DNA from: Deinococcus terrestris
GTDB taxonomy: Bacteria; Deinococcota; Deinococci; Deinococcales; Deinococcaceae
NCBI RefSeq assembly: GCF_009377345.1
Contig: NZ_WBSL01000004.1
Span: forward strand, 179,582 to 243,581
DNA length: 64,000 nucleotides
Reading direction: 5' to 3'
Made by a program: the position numbers and the translations under genes. The first letter of the stretch is position 1; every line of letters starts with the position of its first letter. The notes under the pieces were generated by a model. That model was given only the letters and a program-made list of their open reading frames with translations. It did not search any database and was not told the DNA's origin. This document shows, one piece after another, positions 41,216 through 55,175 of this stretch.

Positions 41216-41358
41216 AGGCAAAACCAATGATGAGTTGACTCATTAGCTGGAGTTGCACACAGACTCATGTGGTCTAAAGTGCGGTGGGTCCTTCGATGCG
41301 GAAATTCGTTCCTCAAGGGCGTCCGTGCGGCTCGTTTCCGGGTCAGTGGCTCTTGGCG

Positions 41359-41901
41359 TCAGACCCGCTCCAGCCGTTGGTGAGGCTCCGGGGGCAGTTC
41401 TGCTCGCACCACGTCACCTGGCCTTACCACGCCTCCCGTCAACACCACGCCCATTACCCCCGCCTTGCGGACCAGCCCGCCGTGCTCGTCGCGTCCCAGC
41501 ACCGCCGCGAGCAGTCCCGGTTGAAAGGCGTCGATCTGGCCGCAGGGGTTCCGCAGGCCCGTGACCTCCACCACGGCTTCTCCGCCCAGATGCAGGCGGG
41601 TTCCGGTGGGAAGGCCCAGCAGGTCCAGGCTCCGCGTCAGCAGGTTCTCTCCCAGGTCGCCGGGGCGCACCGTGAAGCCCTGCCAGGCCAGTTCCTCCAG
41701 CAGTTCGGCGTGGATCAGGTGAATCTGCCGCAGATTGGGCTGGTCCGGGTTCTGCGCGACCCGCGAGCGGTGCTTCACCGTGTGGCCCGCGTGCGCGTCC
41801 CCCTCCACGCCCAGGCCCGCGAGGAGGCGCACCTCCGGCTGGGGTGCCTTGCTGAAGCCGTGCTCCGGGCTGAGGCTGACCGCCTCCACCCTGGGGGTCA
41901 C
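41359..41901 (-). CDS. MOSC domain protein
   Basis: A 180-residue stand-alone MOSC (molybdenum cofactor sulfurase C-terminal) domain. Typical segments are VEAVSLSPEHGFSKAPQPEVRLLAGLGVEGDAHAG broken by the usual turn, PGDLGENLLTRSLDL and the cysteine-bearing TGLRNPCGQI. Such proteins bind sulfur-carrying molybdenum cofactor or handle N-hydroxylated compounds. It starts with GTG overlapping the gcdH stop by four bases; the metabolic link to gcdH is unclear. Confidence 0.88.
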   Translation of the reverse strand: MTPRVEAVSLSPEHGFSKAPQPEVRLLAGLGVEGDAHAGHTVKHRSRVAQNPDQPNLRQIHLIHAELLEELAWQGFTVRPGDLGENLLTRSLDLLGLPTGTRLHLGGEAVVEVTGLRNPCGQIDAFQPGLLAAVLGRDEHGGLVRKAGVMGVVLTGGVVRPGDVVRAELPPEPHQRLERV

Positions 41902-43058
41902 TCCAGCGCCCCCACTCCCGTCAGGTGCCGCCCCACGATCAGCGTGTGGATGTCGTGGGTCCCCTCGTAGGTGTCCACCGTTTCGAGGTTGAGCATGTGA
42001 CGGATGACCGGATACTCGGTCGTGATGCCGTTGCCGCCCAGCAGCTCTCGGGCGAGGCGGGCGCCTTGCAGCGCCACCCGCACGTTATTCCGCTTGGCAT
42101 AGCTGACCTGCGCGTAATTCATGCGGCCCGCGTCCTTCAACTGCCCCAGCCGCCACGCCAGCAGCAGCCCCGCCGAGTGGTCGGTCGCCATCCTCACCAG
42201 CTTGTCCTGCACGAGCTGCCGCCCCGCGATGGGCTTGCCGAAGGTCGTGCGGCTCCCCGTGTACTCCAGCGCCGTCTGAAGCACCGCCTCCAGCGCCCCC
42301 ATCGCTCCCCACGCGATCCCGAACCGGGCGGAGGTCAGGCACGAGAGGGGCGACTTCAGGCCCCCCGAGCCGGGCAGCAGGTTCTCCGCCGGAATGCGGC
42401 AGTCCTCCAGCACGATCTCGCCCGTCACCGAAGCCCGCAGGCTCATCTTGCGCTTGATCTCGGGCGCGTGGAAGCCGGGCGCGTCGGTCGGCACGATGAA
42501 GCCGCGCACCACGCCCTCCTCGTCCTTGGCCCAGACCACCGCGAGGTCGGCGGCGGGCGAGTTGGTGATCCACATCTTGCTGCCGTTCAGGACGTACTCG
42601 TCGCCGTCGCGCCGGGCACGGGTCCGCATCGCGCCGGGGTCGGAACCGCCGTCGGGTTCGGTGAGGCCGAAGCAGCCGATCAGCTCACCGGAGGCGAGGC
42701 CGGGCAGATACTTCCGCTTCTGTTCTTCGCTCCCGTAGCTATAAATCGGGAACATGACAAGGCTGCCCTGCACGCTCGCCGCGCTCCGCAGGCCGCTGTC
42801 CACCCGCTCCAGCTCGTACATCATCGCCCCGTAGGCGCTGTAGCTCGTGCCCGCGCCGCCGTACTCCTCCGGCGTGGTCGGCCCCAGCAGGCCCATCGCC
42901 CCGAACTGGCGCATCACGTCGCGCACGGGCAGGGTGCCCTCGTCCCACCACTCCGCGATATGCGGCATAAGTTCAGCGTCGCAAAACGAGCGCACGCTCT
43001 CGCGGATGAGTTTCTCGTCGGGGGAGAGGAGGTCGGAGACGGCGAATTCGTCGATCAT
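41898..43058 (-). CDS. gcdH: glutaryl-CoA dehydrogenase (acyl-CoA dehydrogenase family)
   Basis: A 386-residue FAD enzyme of the acyl-CoA dehydrogenase family. RSAASVQGSLVMFPIYSYGSEEQK followed by KYLPGLASGELIGCFGLTEPDGGSDP matches glutaryl-CoA dehydrogenase, whose Arg in RSA contacts the substrate carboxylate. The catalytic base is Glu in TYEGTHDIHTLIVGR (~369). It oxidises and decarboxylates glutaryl-CoA to crotonyl-CoA in lysine and tryptophan breakdown. GGAG precedes the ATG. Confidence 0.92.
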   Translation of the reverse strand: MIDEFAVSDLLSPDEKLIRESVRSFCDAELMPHIAEWWDEGTLPVRDVMRQFGAMGLLGPTTPEEYGGAGTSYSAYGAMMYELERVDSGLRSAASVQGSLVMFPIYSYGSEEQKRKYLPGLASGELIGCFGLTEPDGGSDPGAMRTRARRDGDEYVLNGSKMWITNSPAADLAVVWAKDEEGVVRGFIVPTDAPGFHAPEIKRKMSLRASVTGEIVLEDCRIPAENLLPGSGGLKSPLSCLTSARFGIAWGAMGALEAVLQTALEYTGSRTTFGKPIAGRQLVQDKLVRMATDHSAGLLLAWRLGQLKDAGRMNYAQVSYAKRNNVRVALQGARLARELLGGNGITTEYPVIRHMLNLETVDTYEGTHDIHTLIVGRHLTGVGALE

Positions 43059-43112
43059 GGGGGGCTCCGGGGGGTGGGGAGTGGGGTGTGGATGGCGGGG
43101 AACGCGCCGAGT

Positions 43113-43877
<765 letters not shown>

Positions 43878-43942
43878 GGGGAAGAGGGTACGCGCTGGGG
43901 GCCAACCGGAACCTCGCCGCCCGTCACCCCGTACCCTGGCCT

Positions 43943-44734
43943 ATGGAATACCGCCTCTTTCCCGAAGTGACCGAGGAACGCACCGCCGCTGGCCTGAAGT
44001 TTCAGGTCGTGGAGTACGAGGCGCGGCCCGCCTACCCGCCGCTGGAGGGCTACCTGGAGCCGGTCAACCGCCCTGGCCGCTCGCGGCAACTCGCGATTCA
44101 CACCGACGGGTCGGGGGCCGTCACTCTGGAGCCGGGCGCCCTGCAATACCTGCGCGGCGAGATCGAGATGGAGGCGACCCGCAGCGGGGGCAGTGGCCTC
44201 GGCGGCTTCCTGCGCGGGGCGGTCTCGTCGGTAGGAAGCGGCGAGGGCCTCTACAAGACCGCCTACCGGGGCGCGGGCGTGATCTACACCGAACCCACCG
44301 GGCTGCACTTTCTGCTGGACGAACTGACCGGCGAGGACCTGATCGTGGACGACGGCGCCTTTGTCGCCTGCGCGGGCGACATCACCGTGGGGCGGCACGT
44401 CAACGCCGGATTCGCGGCGGCGGTCGGCAGTGGCGAGGGCCGGGTGCAGCCCAAGTTGTCGGGCCGGGGCCTGTTCGCCCTGCAAAGCCCCGTGCCGCCT
44501 GCCGAGTTCCAGATCGTCGACCTCCGGAACGAGACGCTGAAGGTGGACGGCAACCTCGTGCTGGCGTACACGGGCGGCCTGACCTTCAGCGTGGAGCGCA
44601 GCAGCCGGGGCCTGATCGGCAGCGGGCGCACGGGCGAGGGCTTCGTGCAGGCGTACCGGGGCACCGGGCGGGTGTGGCTCTCGCCCACGCTGCCGCTGCA
44701 CCGCCCGGCGCTGCCGTCCGTCCTGTCTGGATAA
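43943..44734 (+). CDS. AIM24 family protein
   Basis: A 263-residue beta-rich protein of the AIM24 family (TRAP-like fold). Signature parts are the Gly-rich [14 protein letters not shown]...[45 protein letters not shown] and [18 protein letters not shown]. Bacterial members are uncharacterised; yeast AIM24 is mitochondrial. TACCCT (43932-43937) ends five bases before the ATG. Confidence 0.87.
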   Translation: MEYRLFPEVTEERTAAGLKFQVVEYEARPAYPPLEGYLEPVNRPGRSRQLAIHTDGSGAVTLEPGALQYLRGEIEMEATRSGGSGLGGFLRGAVSSVGSGEGLYKTAYRGAGVIYTEPTGLHFLLDELTGEDLIVDDGAFVACAGDITVGRHVNAGFAAAVGSGEGRVQPKLSGRGLFALQSPVPPAEFQIVDLRNETLKVDGNLVLAYTGGLTFSVERSSRGLIGSGRTGEGFVQAYRGTGRVWLSPTLPLHRPALPSVLSG

Positions 44735-44749
44735 AGCAGGACAGGAGCC

Positions 44750-44778
44750 GTGGGCTGTGGCGGACACCCACAGCCCAC
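44750..44778 (+). terminator. hairpin after AIM24 gene
   Basis: Eleven perfect pairs, GTGGGCTGTGG (44750-44760) with CCACAGCCCAC (44768-44778), but no T-tract behind it. Confidence 0.6.
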
Positions 44779-44848
44779 CTGCACTGTTCCTCACCCCCGT
44801 CAGGGGAATGCCACCACTCTCATGAGGGGGGGGCGCTAAAGTGCGCCC

Positions 44849-45436
44849 GTGCTGAGAACCGGGGTGTATGCGCTCGTGGCGCTGGCGGTGTTCGCGCTGG
44901 TGTTCTCGCGGACGCCGCCCTCGCAGGCGGGGCCGGACACCGGAGCGCGGCTGAGTGATGTTCAGCTCAGCCTCTACCCGGCCCGCGATCCGGGAGCGGT
45001 GTGGCGCTTTTCGGCCGAGCGGGTGGTCAGTGACCCCCTGCGCGGGGAGACGCGGCTGACCGGCCTCGCGGACGGCGGGCGCTGGCTCAGGCCCCAGGGC
45101 GGAGGCGCCCCGGTGCTCGACGCCACGCTGGACGCCCCGGACCTCACCATCGACACGCAGGACAACCTGCTGACCCGTCAGGCCCAGGTCACCCTGGTGC
45201 AGCAGTGTGCTGATATCGACCTGCGCGGCACGCGCGAGCGGCCCGTGCGGGTGGAGCAGGGGTCGGGGTTCAGTGCGCCCGTCGCCCAGGTGGACTCGCC
45301 GTCCCTGGTGGCCCGGTTGACAAACCTGCGGATGACCTTCGACTTCCAGATCGAGGAAGCGGGCGAGGATTCCACCTTTGAAGGGGACCTCGACGCGGCC
45401 GAGACCTGCGAGAACGGCCGACGTATTCCCCTCTGA
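44849..45436 (+). CDS. LptC-like periplasmic protein
   Basis: A 195-residue protein with one N-terminal membrane anchor ([15 protein letters not shown]). The beta-strand-rich remainder ([35 protein letters not shown], read in its parts) resembles the LptC/YrbK jelly-roll family that carries lipopolysaccharide from the inner membrane. It is followed by two OstA/LptA-like genes, which supports the assignment. Start is GTG, set by TAAAGT (44837-44842) six bases upstream. Deinococci are thought to lack LPS, so the cargo must be something else. Confidence 0.7.
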   Translation: MLRTGVYALVALAVFALVFSRTPPSQAGPDTGARLSDVQLSLYPARDPGAVWRFSAERVVSDPLRGETRLTGLADGGRWLRPQGGGAPVLDATLDAPDLTIDTQDNLLTRQAQVTLVQQCADIDLRGTRERPVRVEQGSGFSAPVAQVDSPSLVARLTNLRMTFDFQIEEAGEDSTFEGDLDAAETCENGRRIPL

Positions 45437-45460
45437 CCCCCTTTGCCCAGGAGAACCGAC

Positions 45461-46345
<885 letters not shown>

Positions 46346-46357
46346 GGAGCCTCTGCC

Positions 46358-47362
46358 GTGCCCCGCCGCCCCCTGCTGCTGACCTTGACCCTGCTGCTGG
46401 GGGCGGCGCTCCCGGTCGCGTCCTTCGCGCAGGAGACGCCCCCCACCCAGGCCCAGCCCGCCGAGCCCCAGGCGCCGGACGCGCCGCCGTCCGAGACGCC
46501 TGAGTCGCAGGACTCCGCGCCCGCCGAGCCGGGGGCCGAAACCTCCAGCCTGGAACTCGTGCGCCGGGGCGACGACGGGCAGGAGCGGCGCATCCGCATC
46601 GTGCGGACGGGGACCAGCGACGAGACGGGCATCTTCACGATCTGTAGCCCGCAGGACGATGAGCCGGAAGGGTCGCCCAACGTGGCCGTCTTCTCCGAGT
46701 CGGGGCCGGGCGGCGTGCAGATCACCATCGACCAGAACGTCATCCGGGTGCCGCTCGCCCTCGTCACCCAGCGCCCCGCCGAGGAGGGCGAGGGCAGCGA
46801 CGGCCGTATCGAGGCCAGCGCCGGGACCGCCCGCTTTCTGGACGAGGTGCCGGAGGGCAAGACCGACCGCCTGAGCCGCTGCGCGGTGGAGGCCACGCCC
46901 CAGCCCGCGCCCGACACCGTGCTCGTCACCCAGGGCCGCACCGAGCTGAAGGGCCAGAAACTGGTCTACGACGAGACGGACGGGGTGGCCCGTATCGACG
47001 GCCCCATCACCTTCACCCGCCCCGGTGACGACGGCCCCCTGACCGGCCAGAGCGAGCGCATTGAGGTGGAGGTGGACACCGAGAAGACCGTGCTGATCGG
47101 CGCGGTGGTCCTGAGCAGTCCCGATGGCCGCGTCAGCCGCGCCGCCCGCGTGGAGTACGACGACGAGGCGAACCTCGCCCGGTTGATCGGCACCGCCGAG
47201 CAGCCCGCCGAGAGCACCCTGCGCGGCGACGTGCTGCGGGCCGGGGAGTTGCTGTACGACCTTGAACGCAACGAGGTGGTCGCCCGCGCCCCGGAAGGCG
47301 GCACCATCACCGGGGAGTTTCAGGACGAGGAACCGACGACGCCAGCCCCCCGAACGCCATAA
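46358..47362 (+). CDS. second OstA-like periplasmic protein
   Basis: A 334-residue exported protein: signal peptide (residues ~1-24), a Pro/Glu/Ala-rich linker (~25-66), then beta-rich sequence with OstA-like strands such as [24 protein letters not shown] and [20 protein letters not shown] read by segment. GTG start with AAGGAG at good spacing, 12 bases after the preceding gene. It is last in the LptC-LptA-like group, directly before a terminator. The exact role is unknown. Confidence 0.75.
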   Translation: MPRRPLLLTLTLLLGAALPVASFAQETPPTQAQPAEPQAPDAPPSETPESQDSAPAEPGAETSSLELVRRGDDGQERRIRIVRTGTSDETGIFTICSPQDDEPEGSPNVAVFSESGPGGVQITIDQNVIRVPLALVTQRPAEEGEGSDGRIEASAGTARFLDEVPEGKTDRLSRCAVEATPQPAPDTVLVTQGRTELKGQKLVYDETDGVARIDGPITFTRPGDDGPLTGQSERIEVEVDTEKTVLIGAVVLSSPDGRVSRAARVEYDDEANLARLIGTAEQPAESTLRGDVLRAGELLYDLERNEVVARAPEGGTITGEFQDEEPTTPAPRTP

Positions 47363-47367
47363 GCCCC

Positions 47368-47391
47368 AGCCCCCCACGAGGGGGCTTTTTT
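47368..47391 (+). terminator. rho-independent terminator
   Basis: AGCCCCC (47368-47374) pairs with GGGGGCT (47380-47386), followed by a run of T to 47391. The stop codon of the convergent hydrolase gene lies in the T-run. Confidence 0.9.
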
Positions 47392-48127
47392 ACGTTAATT
47401 CCTCCCAGAACGCCCTAATCGCCTCCAGCACGACTTCCGGCCTCTCCAGATGTACGTAATGGCCGGGATGGTCCACCCACACTGCCCGGCTGCGGCCCGA
47501 CAGGGTGATCCACTCCAGATGCCGGGCGCGGCGAGCGTGAAAGCGGGCGTCGAGTTGCTCCTGGGTGCGGCCCGGCGCTTCGGTGGGCGTGGCAGGACGA
47601 TTCGGGGCGATCAGCAGCAGGGGAAGGTCCCCCAGTGCCCCCGGTGCCACCTCCTCCGGCCCGAATGGCGTCAGGGCGAGCGGCTCCGGCAGGGGCATGG
47701 GCGGCGGGGCGGTGAGGGGCGGCGGGGTCGGGTCCAGCAGCACGAGGCCGCCTGCCCGTTCCGGTCGCCGCCGGGCGTAGGTGGAGGCGATCATCCCGCC
47801 GAGCGAGTGCCCCACCAGGATGGGTGAACGCGAGGGCTGAAGGCTGTCCAGCACGCGGTCCAGCTCCGCATACACGTCAGCCCAGGTGTGGGGATGGGCG
47901 GGCAGGGGACTGTCCCCAATGCCCGCCCGGTCGTAGGTCACGACTCTCGTCCATTGGGCGAGGGTGGGGGCGATGCCGGGCCGGGGGTTGCCCTCCAGTC
48001 CCCGCCAGTGGGGCTGCGCCTCCTCCGGCGTGGCGACCGTCCACCACCACGTCAGAGGGTCGCCCAACCCGGAGAGAAGGATGAACGCCGGTTCCCCATT
48101 GCCCTGCTCCCGCAGCCCAGATGCCAC
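47390..48127 (-). CDS. alpha/beta hydrolase
   Basis: A 245-residue alpha/beta hydrolase. The nucleophile elbow is VGHSLGGMIAS, an oxyanion region LSGLGDP lies near the start, and the catalytic His is in VDHPGHYVHLERPE. It may be an esterase or lipase of unknown substrate. It starts with GTG immediately after the ldh stop (no gap), so it is the third gene of a uspA-ldh-hydrolase operon. Confidence 0.85.
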   Translation of the reverse strand: MASGLREQGNGEPAFILLSGLGDPLTWWWTVATPEEAQPHWRGLEGNPRPGIAPTLAQWTRVVTYDRAGIGDSPLPAHPHTWADVYAELDRVLDSLQPSRSPILVGHSLGGMIASTYARRRPERAGGLVLLDPTPPPLTAPPPMPLPEPLALTPFGPEEVAPGALGDLPLLLIAPNRPATPTEAPGRTQEQLDARFHARRARHLEWITLSGRSRAVWVDHPGHYVHLERPEVVLEAIRAFWEELT

Positions 48128-49042
48128 CTATCCCAGCACCTTTTGCCCGGTCTCGCGCAAAACGCGGGCGCTGGCCTCCAGCCCCTCGCGTTCCTCTGGG
48201 GTCAGGACGGGGGTCAGGGTGGCCTCCACCCCCCGCGCCCCCACGATGCGCGGCAGGCTGAGGCTCACGCCGTAGTCGGGTGTGGGGGCGCTGACGGTCA
48301 GGACGGCGCGGCGGTCGTCCAGGATGGCCTCCGCAATGCGGGCGAGTGCGGCCCCGATGCCGTAGTAGGTCGCCCGCTTCCCGCCGATGATCGCGGCGGC
48401 GGCGTCGCGGGTGCCGGTGTCGATCTCCTCCTGCACCTCCGGCGTCCACTCCAGCCCGCGCGAGCGCATGAAATCGGCCACGGGGAGGCCCGCCACCGCC
48501 GCCGTGCTCCAGGCCAGCACCTCGCTGTCGCCGTGCTCGCCCAGCACGTAGCCGTGAACATGGGTGGCGTCCACCCCGGCCCGCTCCGCGATCAGGTGGC
48601 GGAAGCGGGCCGAGTCCAGCACCGTGCCCGACCCCAGCACCGGCTGGCTCGGCGCGAGCCGCCCGGCGAGGTCGGTCAAAAGGTCCACCGGGTTGGTGGC
48701 GATCAGCAGCACGGCGTCCGGGGCGTGCCGGGCCACCTGCGGAATCACCTCGCGGAAGATGGCCGCGTTCTTCTCCAGCAGGTCCAGGCGGGTCTCACCG
48801 GGCTGCTGGTTGGCGCCTGCCGCGACGACCACGACCCGGCAACCCGAGAGGGCCGCGTAGCCCCCGCTGCTCACGCGGGTACCGTGGCTGATGGGCGCGG
48901 CGTGGGCGATGTCCTGGGCCTCGGCCTGGGCGCGGGCCTCGTCGCGGTCGACCAGCACGAGGTCGCTGCACGAGCCGCGCAGGGTCAGGGCGTAGGCGGC
49001 GGTCGCCCCCACCAGACCTGAGCCGACGACCCCGACCTTCAC
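48128..49042 (-). CDS. ldh: L-lactate dehydrogenase
   Basis: A 304-residue NAD-dependent dehydrogenase interconverting pyruvate and L-lactate. The dinucleotide motif is [18 protein letters not shown]79 in [10 protein letters not shown] marks lactate rather than malate specificity, where malate enzymes have Arg. The substrate Arg lies in [14 protein letters not shown] and the catalytic His in [15 protein letters not shown] start overlapping the uspA stop by four bases. Confidence 0.94.
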   Translation of the reverse strand: MKVGVVGSGLVGATAAYALTLRGSCSDLVLVDRDEARAQAEAQDIAHAAPISHGTRVSSGGYAALSGCRVVVVAAGANQQPGETRLDLLEKNAAIFREVIPQVARHAPDAVLLIATNPVDLLTDLAGRLAPSQPVLGSGTVLDSARFRHLIAERAGVDATHVHGYVLGEHGDSEVLAWSTAAVAGLPVADFMRSRGLEWTPEVQEEIDTGTRDAAAAIIGGKRATYYGIGAALARIAEAILDDRRAVLTVSAPTPDYGVSLSLPRIVGARGVEATLTPVLTPEEREGLEASARVLRETGQKVLG

Positions 49043-49518
49043 CGCCCGTCTCCCGGCAGCCGCACGGTGAGCACCGGAACCAGGCTGCGGCTGATCAGCT
49101 TCTCGGCGCTGCTGCCCAGGAAGAAGTGCTCCAGCGCTCCGCGCGAGTGGGTGCCCACCACGATCAGGTCGGCTCCCCAGTGCTCGGCGGCGTCGAGAAT
49201 CCCCGTCACCGGGTCGCCCACGAGCAGTTCGGCCTCCTCACCAGGTCCAGCCAGGGCCTTCAGGCGCTCGCCGTCCGCGCTCTCCAGCGTGTGCAGCAGC
49301 GTGGGGTCGAGCGCCGCCGGGGTCACGCCGCCCATCAGGTCGGGGGTGGCAGTCACGCGGGCGTCCGTCACATGCACCAGCCGCCGCAGCGCCCCCGGAA
49401 AGCGCAGGCGGGCCACTGCCAGGGCGTGGTCGGCTGCCGCCGAGAAATCGGTGCCGACAAGCACCCGTGAAAAGGGCTGGCCGCCCGCGCCGCCTTGTGA
49501 AAACACTGGCTCGGTCAT
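49039..49518 (-). CDS. universal stress protein, UspA family
   Basis: A 159-residue Usp protein. [18 protein letters not shown] begins the fold and the ATP-binding loop [20 protein letters not shown] is intact, so it belongs to the nucleotide-binding class. Its role in stress survival is by family analogy. TAGCGT lies about six bases before the start, a leaderless arrangement. First gene of the operon with ldh. Confidence 0.92.
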   Translation of the reverse strand: MTEPVFSQGGAGGQPFSRVLVGTDFSAAADHALAVARLRFPGALRRLVHVTDARVTATPDLMGGVTPAALDPTLLHTLESADGERLKALAGPGEEAELLVGDPVTGILDAAEHWGADLIVVGTHSRGALEHFFLGSSAEKLISRSLVPVLTVRLPGDGR

Positions 49519-49607
49519 GGGCCGACGCTACACCCGCCTCCCGGCATGCGCCCACTTTCTGAAGGCGGGGTAAAGGTCCGTTGCCCTCCGCAGGGGCAGA
49601 CTGCCCC

Positions 49608-51059
<1,452 letters not shown>

Positions 51060-51662
51060 CTAGTCCTGGGGAGAGCGCACCAGCCGCAAGCAGGCCGCGT
51101 AGACCTCGGCGGTGGCGCGGGCGTCTTCCAGGGCGTCGTGGGCCTGGTAAGTGATGCCAAAGTGCGCCGCGAGGTCGTCCAGAGAGGTGCCCACCTTGCG
51201 CGGCAGTAGCCCGGTGTGAATCAGAAACTGCGCCGTAATTTTGGTGTCCACCTGCCCACGCCGGAACACGGTGCCGAGGTCAGGCAGCAGCGGGCGCAGG
51301 AAGCCCAGGTCGAAGGCGAAGTTGTGCCCGCCCAGCATCACCCGGCCTTCCTCGGCAGCGTAGGCGCGGATGGCGTCGGCGACGGCCTCCGGGGGCTGGG
51401 CCTGGGCGTGGTGGGCCGTGAGGTCGATCCCGTTGACCGCCATCGCCTCCGCCTCCACGTCGTAGCTGTCGTGGCGCACCCGCAGGTGCAGGGGCCGGGT
51501 CACCTCGCCCGCCGGGGTCAGGGTGACCAGCCCGACGGTCAGCAGCGGGTGACGCCGGGGGTCGCGCCCGCCCGTCTCGGTGTCCAGAAAGACGATGGGC
51601 TGGGTCAGTCCCGCGAGACGCGGCGGTGGGTCGGGAAAGGGGGAGGAGGGGGGCGGGGCCAT
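51060..51662 (-). CDS. DEDD-family 3'-5' exonuclease
   Basis: A 200-residue exonuclease of the DnaQ type. The three exo motifs are [10 protein letters not shown] (ExoI), [10 protein letters not shown] (ExoII) and [13 protein letters not shown] (ExoIII, the DEDDh form). It lacks polymerase or helicase parts, and may serve proofreading, repair or RNA turnover. GGAG precedes the ATG at 51662. Confidence 0.88.
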   Translation of the reverse strand: MAPPPSSPFPDPPPRLAGLTQPIVFLDTETGGRDPRRHPLLTVGLVTLTPAGEVTRPLHLRVRHDSYDVEAEAMAVNGIDLTAHHAQAQPPEAVADAIRAYAAEEGRVMLGGHNFAFDLGFLRPLLPDLGTVFRRGQVDTKITAQFLIHTGLLPRKVGTSLDDLAAHFGITYQAHDALEDARATAEVYAACLRLVRSPQD

Positions 51663-51735
51663 ACTCCAGCGTGCCACGGCGGGGGCGGGGGGCAGGGTAC
51701 ACAAGCCTTCACCTTCGCCCGCTACTCTGCGGAGG

Positions 51736-52230
51736 ATGAAGCGTCTCCTTCCCCTCGCCCTGCCCCTTCTGCTCGCGGCCTGCTCGGGCGCTTCCCTGGA
51801 AGGCGTCCAGACCTTCGAGTACAAGGGCGGTGACCACCGCACCGGCTCGCTGGTCTACGCCGAGACGCCCCCAGTGGGCGGCGCCCACAACGCCATGTGG
51901 CAGGACTGCGGCGTCTACGACCAGCCCCTCTACAACGAGTACGCCGTCCACAGCCTCGAACACGGCGCGGTATGGGTGACCTACCGCCCCGACCTCCCCG
52001 CGTCGGAGGTGACGGCCCTCAAGGAACTGCTCGACGGGCGGTCCTACACCCTGCTCAGCCCGCACGCGGGCCTGTCCAGCCCCATCGTCATGAGCGCCTG
52101 GAACGCCCAGCTCGCGGTGGACAGCGCCAGCGACGAGCGCCTGACGCCCTTTCTAGACAAGTACGAGCAGGGCGCCACCGCCCCCGAACGTGGCGCGGCC
52201 TGCTCGGGGGGGTACGGGGGCACCCAGTAA
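51736..52230 (+). CDS. DUF3105 lipoprotein
   Basis: A 164-residue protein. The signal peptide ends in LLAACSG, a lipobox. The DUF3105 core is recognisable from [43 protein letters not shown] read by segment and SAWNAQL. Function of the family is unknown. TACTCT (51723-51728) ends seven bases before the ATG, and GGAGG sits directly against it, too close to act as a normal ribosome binding site. Confidence 0.88.
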   Translation: MKRLLPLALPLLLAACSGASLEGVQTFEYKGGDHRTGSLVYAETPPVGGAHNAMWQDCGVYDQPLYNEYAVHSLEHGAVWVTYRPDLPASEVTALKELLDGRSYTLLSPHAGLSSPIVMSAWNAQLAVDSASDERLTPFLDKYEQGATAPERGAACSGGYGGTQ

Positions 52231-52237
52231 GGGCGGC

Positions 52238-53095
52238 TCAACCTTCTTCGCCGGTCGCCACCGGCCGTGCGTCGTCGCTGACCCAGTCGCTCCATGACCC
52301 CGCGTACAGGCGGTTGTCCGGCCCCAGCGGCACGCCTGCCAGCTCCCGCGCGAGCAGGTTGGCCGTGGCGCTGACCCCGCTGCCGCAGGAGCTGACGGTG
52401 GGGGCGTCGCCCGCACCCAGCCGCTCGGCCTGCGCCTCTGCGCCGCGCCAGTGCCCGCTTTCGTCCAGCGCCCCCGCCCACTCGCGGTTCACGGCACCGG
52501 GAATATGCCCCGCCTTGCGGTCCAGCGGCTCGGTCTCGCCCCGGTAGCGGGCGGGGGCACGGGCGTCGATCAGCAGGGTGCCCGCGTCCCGGTTCGCCAC
52601 GTCCTCGGCGGTGGCGACCATGCCCGGCTGCACGTCCGGGGTAAAGGTGGTGGGCGCGTACTCGGGTTCGGTGGTGCTCACCTCGCCTCCCGCCGCGAGG
52701 TAGGCGGGCCAGCCGCCGTCCAGCACATAGACTTCGCGGTGCCCCAGCCAGCGCAGCAGCCACCACGCGCGGGTCGCGTAAAAACCCTGCCCGATGGAGG
52801 GATCGTCGTAGGCCACGACCACGCTGTCGTTGCCGACCCCCACGCTGCCCAGCCACGCTGCGAGCGTCTCCGGCTCCGGCAACGGGTGCCGCCCCCCCGC
52901 CCCGTCCGGCCGCACCGGGCCGCTGAGGTCCGTCTCCAGATCGGCATAGATCGCGCCGGGCACGTGGCCCTCCAAGTAGGCGATGCGCCCGACCAACGGG
53001 TCACTCAGGGCGTAGCGGCAGTCGAGGACGCGCAGGCGTGAGTCGTGCAGATGCTCCAGCAGCCACTCAACGGTCTTCAGCGGGGAAGAGGTCAT
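52238..53095 (-). CDS. sseA: sulfurtransferase (thiosulfate/3-mercaptopyruvate)
   Basis: A 285-residue two-domain rhodanese. The N-terminal domain is inactive; the C-terminal domain carries the active Cys237 in SSCGSGVSA, the loop type typical of 3-mercaptopyruvate sulfurtransferases. The interdomain [25 protein letters not shown] is conserved in its parts. It transfers sulfane sulfur to thiols or cyanide. TAGCCT (53102-53107) ends six bases before the ATG. Confidence 0.92.
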   Translation of the reverse strand: MTSSPLKTVEWLLEHLHDSRLRVLDCRYALSDPLVGRIAYLEGHVPGAIYADLETDLSGPVRPDGAGGRHPLPEPETLAAWLGSVGVGNDSVVVAYDDPSIGQGFYATRAWWLLRWLGHREVYVLDGGWPAYLAAGGEVSTTEPEYAPTTFTPDVQPGMVATAEDVANRDAGTLLIDARAPARYRGETEPLDRKAGHIPGAVNREWAGALDESGHWRGAEAQAERLGAGDAPTVSSCGSGVSATANLLARELAGVPLGPDNRLYAGSWSDWVSDDARPVATGEEG

Positions 53096-53138
53096 GGCCG
53101 CAGGCTACACCGGGGGGCTGGGCCATCAACTGGACAAT

Positions 53139-53200
53139 AAAAAAGCCGCCTCTTCGGGCGGTGATAAAAGTAAGATAGCGCGATATACGGTATGCGTCAA
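53139..53200 (-). promoter_or_regulatory. promoter-like pair directly ahead of a terminator-like hairpin
   Basis: On the minus strand TTGACG (53195-53200) and TATCTT (53172-53177) have a 17-base spacer that contains ATAC-C-GTAT. The predicted start falls about four bases before a CCGCC/GGCGG hairpin with a T-run (53139-53161). It may be an attenuator for sseA, a tiny RNA, or a second rny terminator with a chance promoter. Confidence 0.4.
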
Positions 53201-53214
53201 GAGCCGCTCACCCG

Positions 53215-53247
53215 GCGAAAGAAAGCCCCCTTCTCTGCGAAGGGGGC
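53215..53247 (-). terminator. terminator of rny
   Basis: A perfect nine-base stem GCCCCCTTC/GAAGGGGGC (53225-53233 with 53239-53247) is followed on the minus strand by TTTCTTTC. It begins 18 bases past the rny stop. Confidence 0.85.
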
Positions 53248-53264
53248 CTCGGGGCGTGGCCGTG

Positions 53265-54953
<1,689 letters not shown>

Positions 54954-55126
54954 GGTGGCTCCTTTGTCGTGCTGATGTTGACCAGAGGCGCCCTGTTCCT
55001 CTTGGCATCAAGGCGCCCCGAAACCGTGAAGCGTGAGGGGCCGTCCCTGGCCCCCACCCCGGCAGTGTAACGCCCGGCTCCGGCCCTCACGGGGAAAGCC
55101 TCCGGGCGCCGCATGAAGGGCATTCA

Positions 55127-55155
55127 CCCCCCTGATCTCTGTCCGGTCAGGGGGG
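55127..55155 (-). terminator. hairpin after acyl-CoA synthetase gene
   Basis: Nine perfect pairs, CCCCCCTGA (55127-55135) with TCAGGGGGG (55147-55155), lying 21 bases beyond the synthetase stop; no T-tract. Confidence 0.55.
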
Positions 55156-55175
55156 CAGGGGGCACCGCCGGAGCG

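Larger units (their letters stand above)
40641..41358. other. 718-base gene-free, A/T-richer region
   Basis: No reading frame here has the codon bias or length of its neighbours. Visible structures are the 26-base repeat (40870-40895), the perfect palindrome GGGGAATTCCCC (40968-40979) flanked by ACCGG/CCGGT, a TATAAG box (41144-41149), nested inverted repeats (41165-41215) and ATGAGTTGACTCAT (41230-41243). It may hold an RNA gene or the remains of a lost element. Confidence 0.6.

Noticed and set aside
40641..41358. Pseudogene or transposase remnant
   Set aside because: Frames on both strands were read and none gave a stretch resembling a known protein; no terminal inverted repeats with target duplication were seen.
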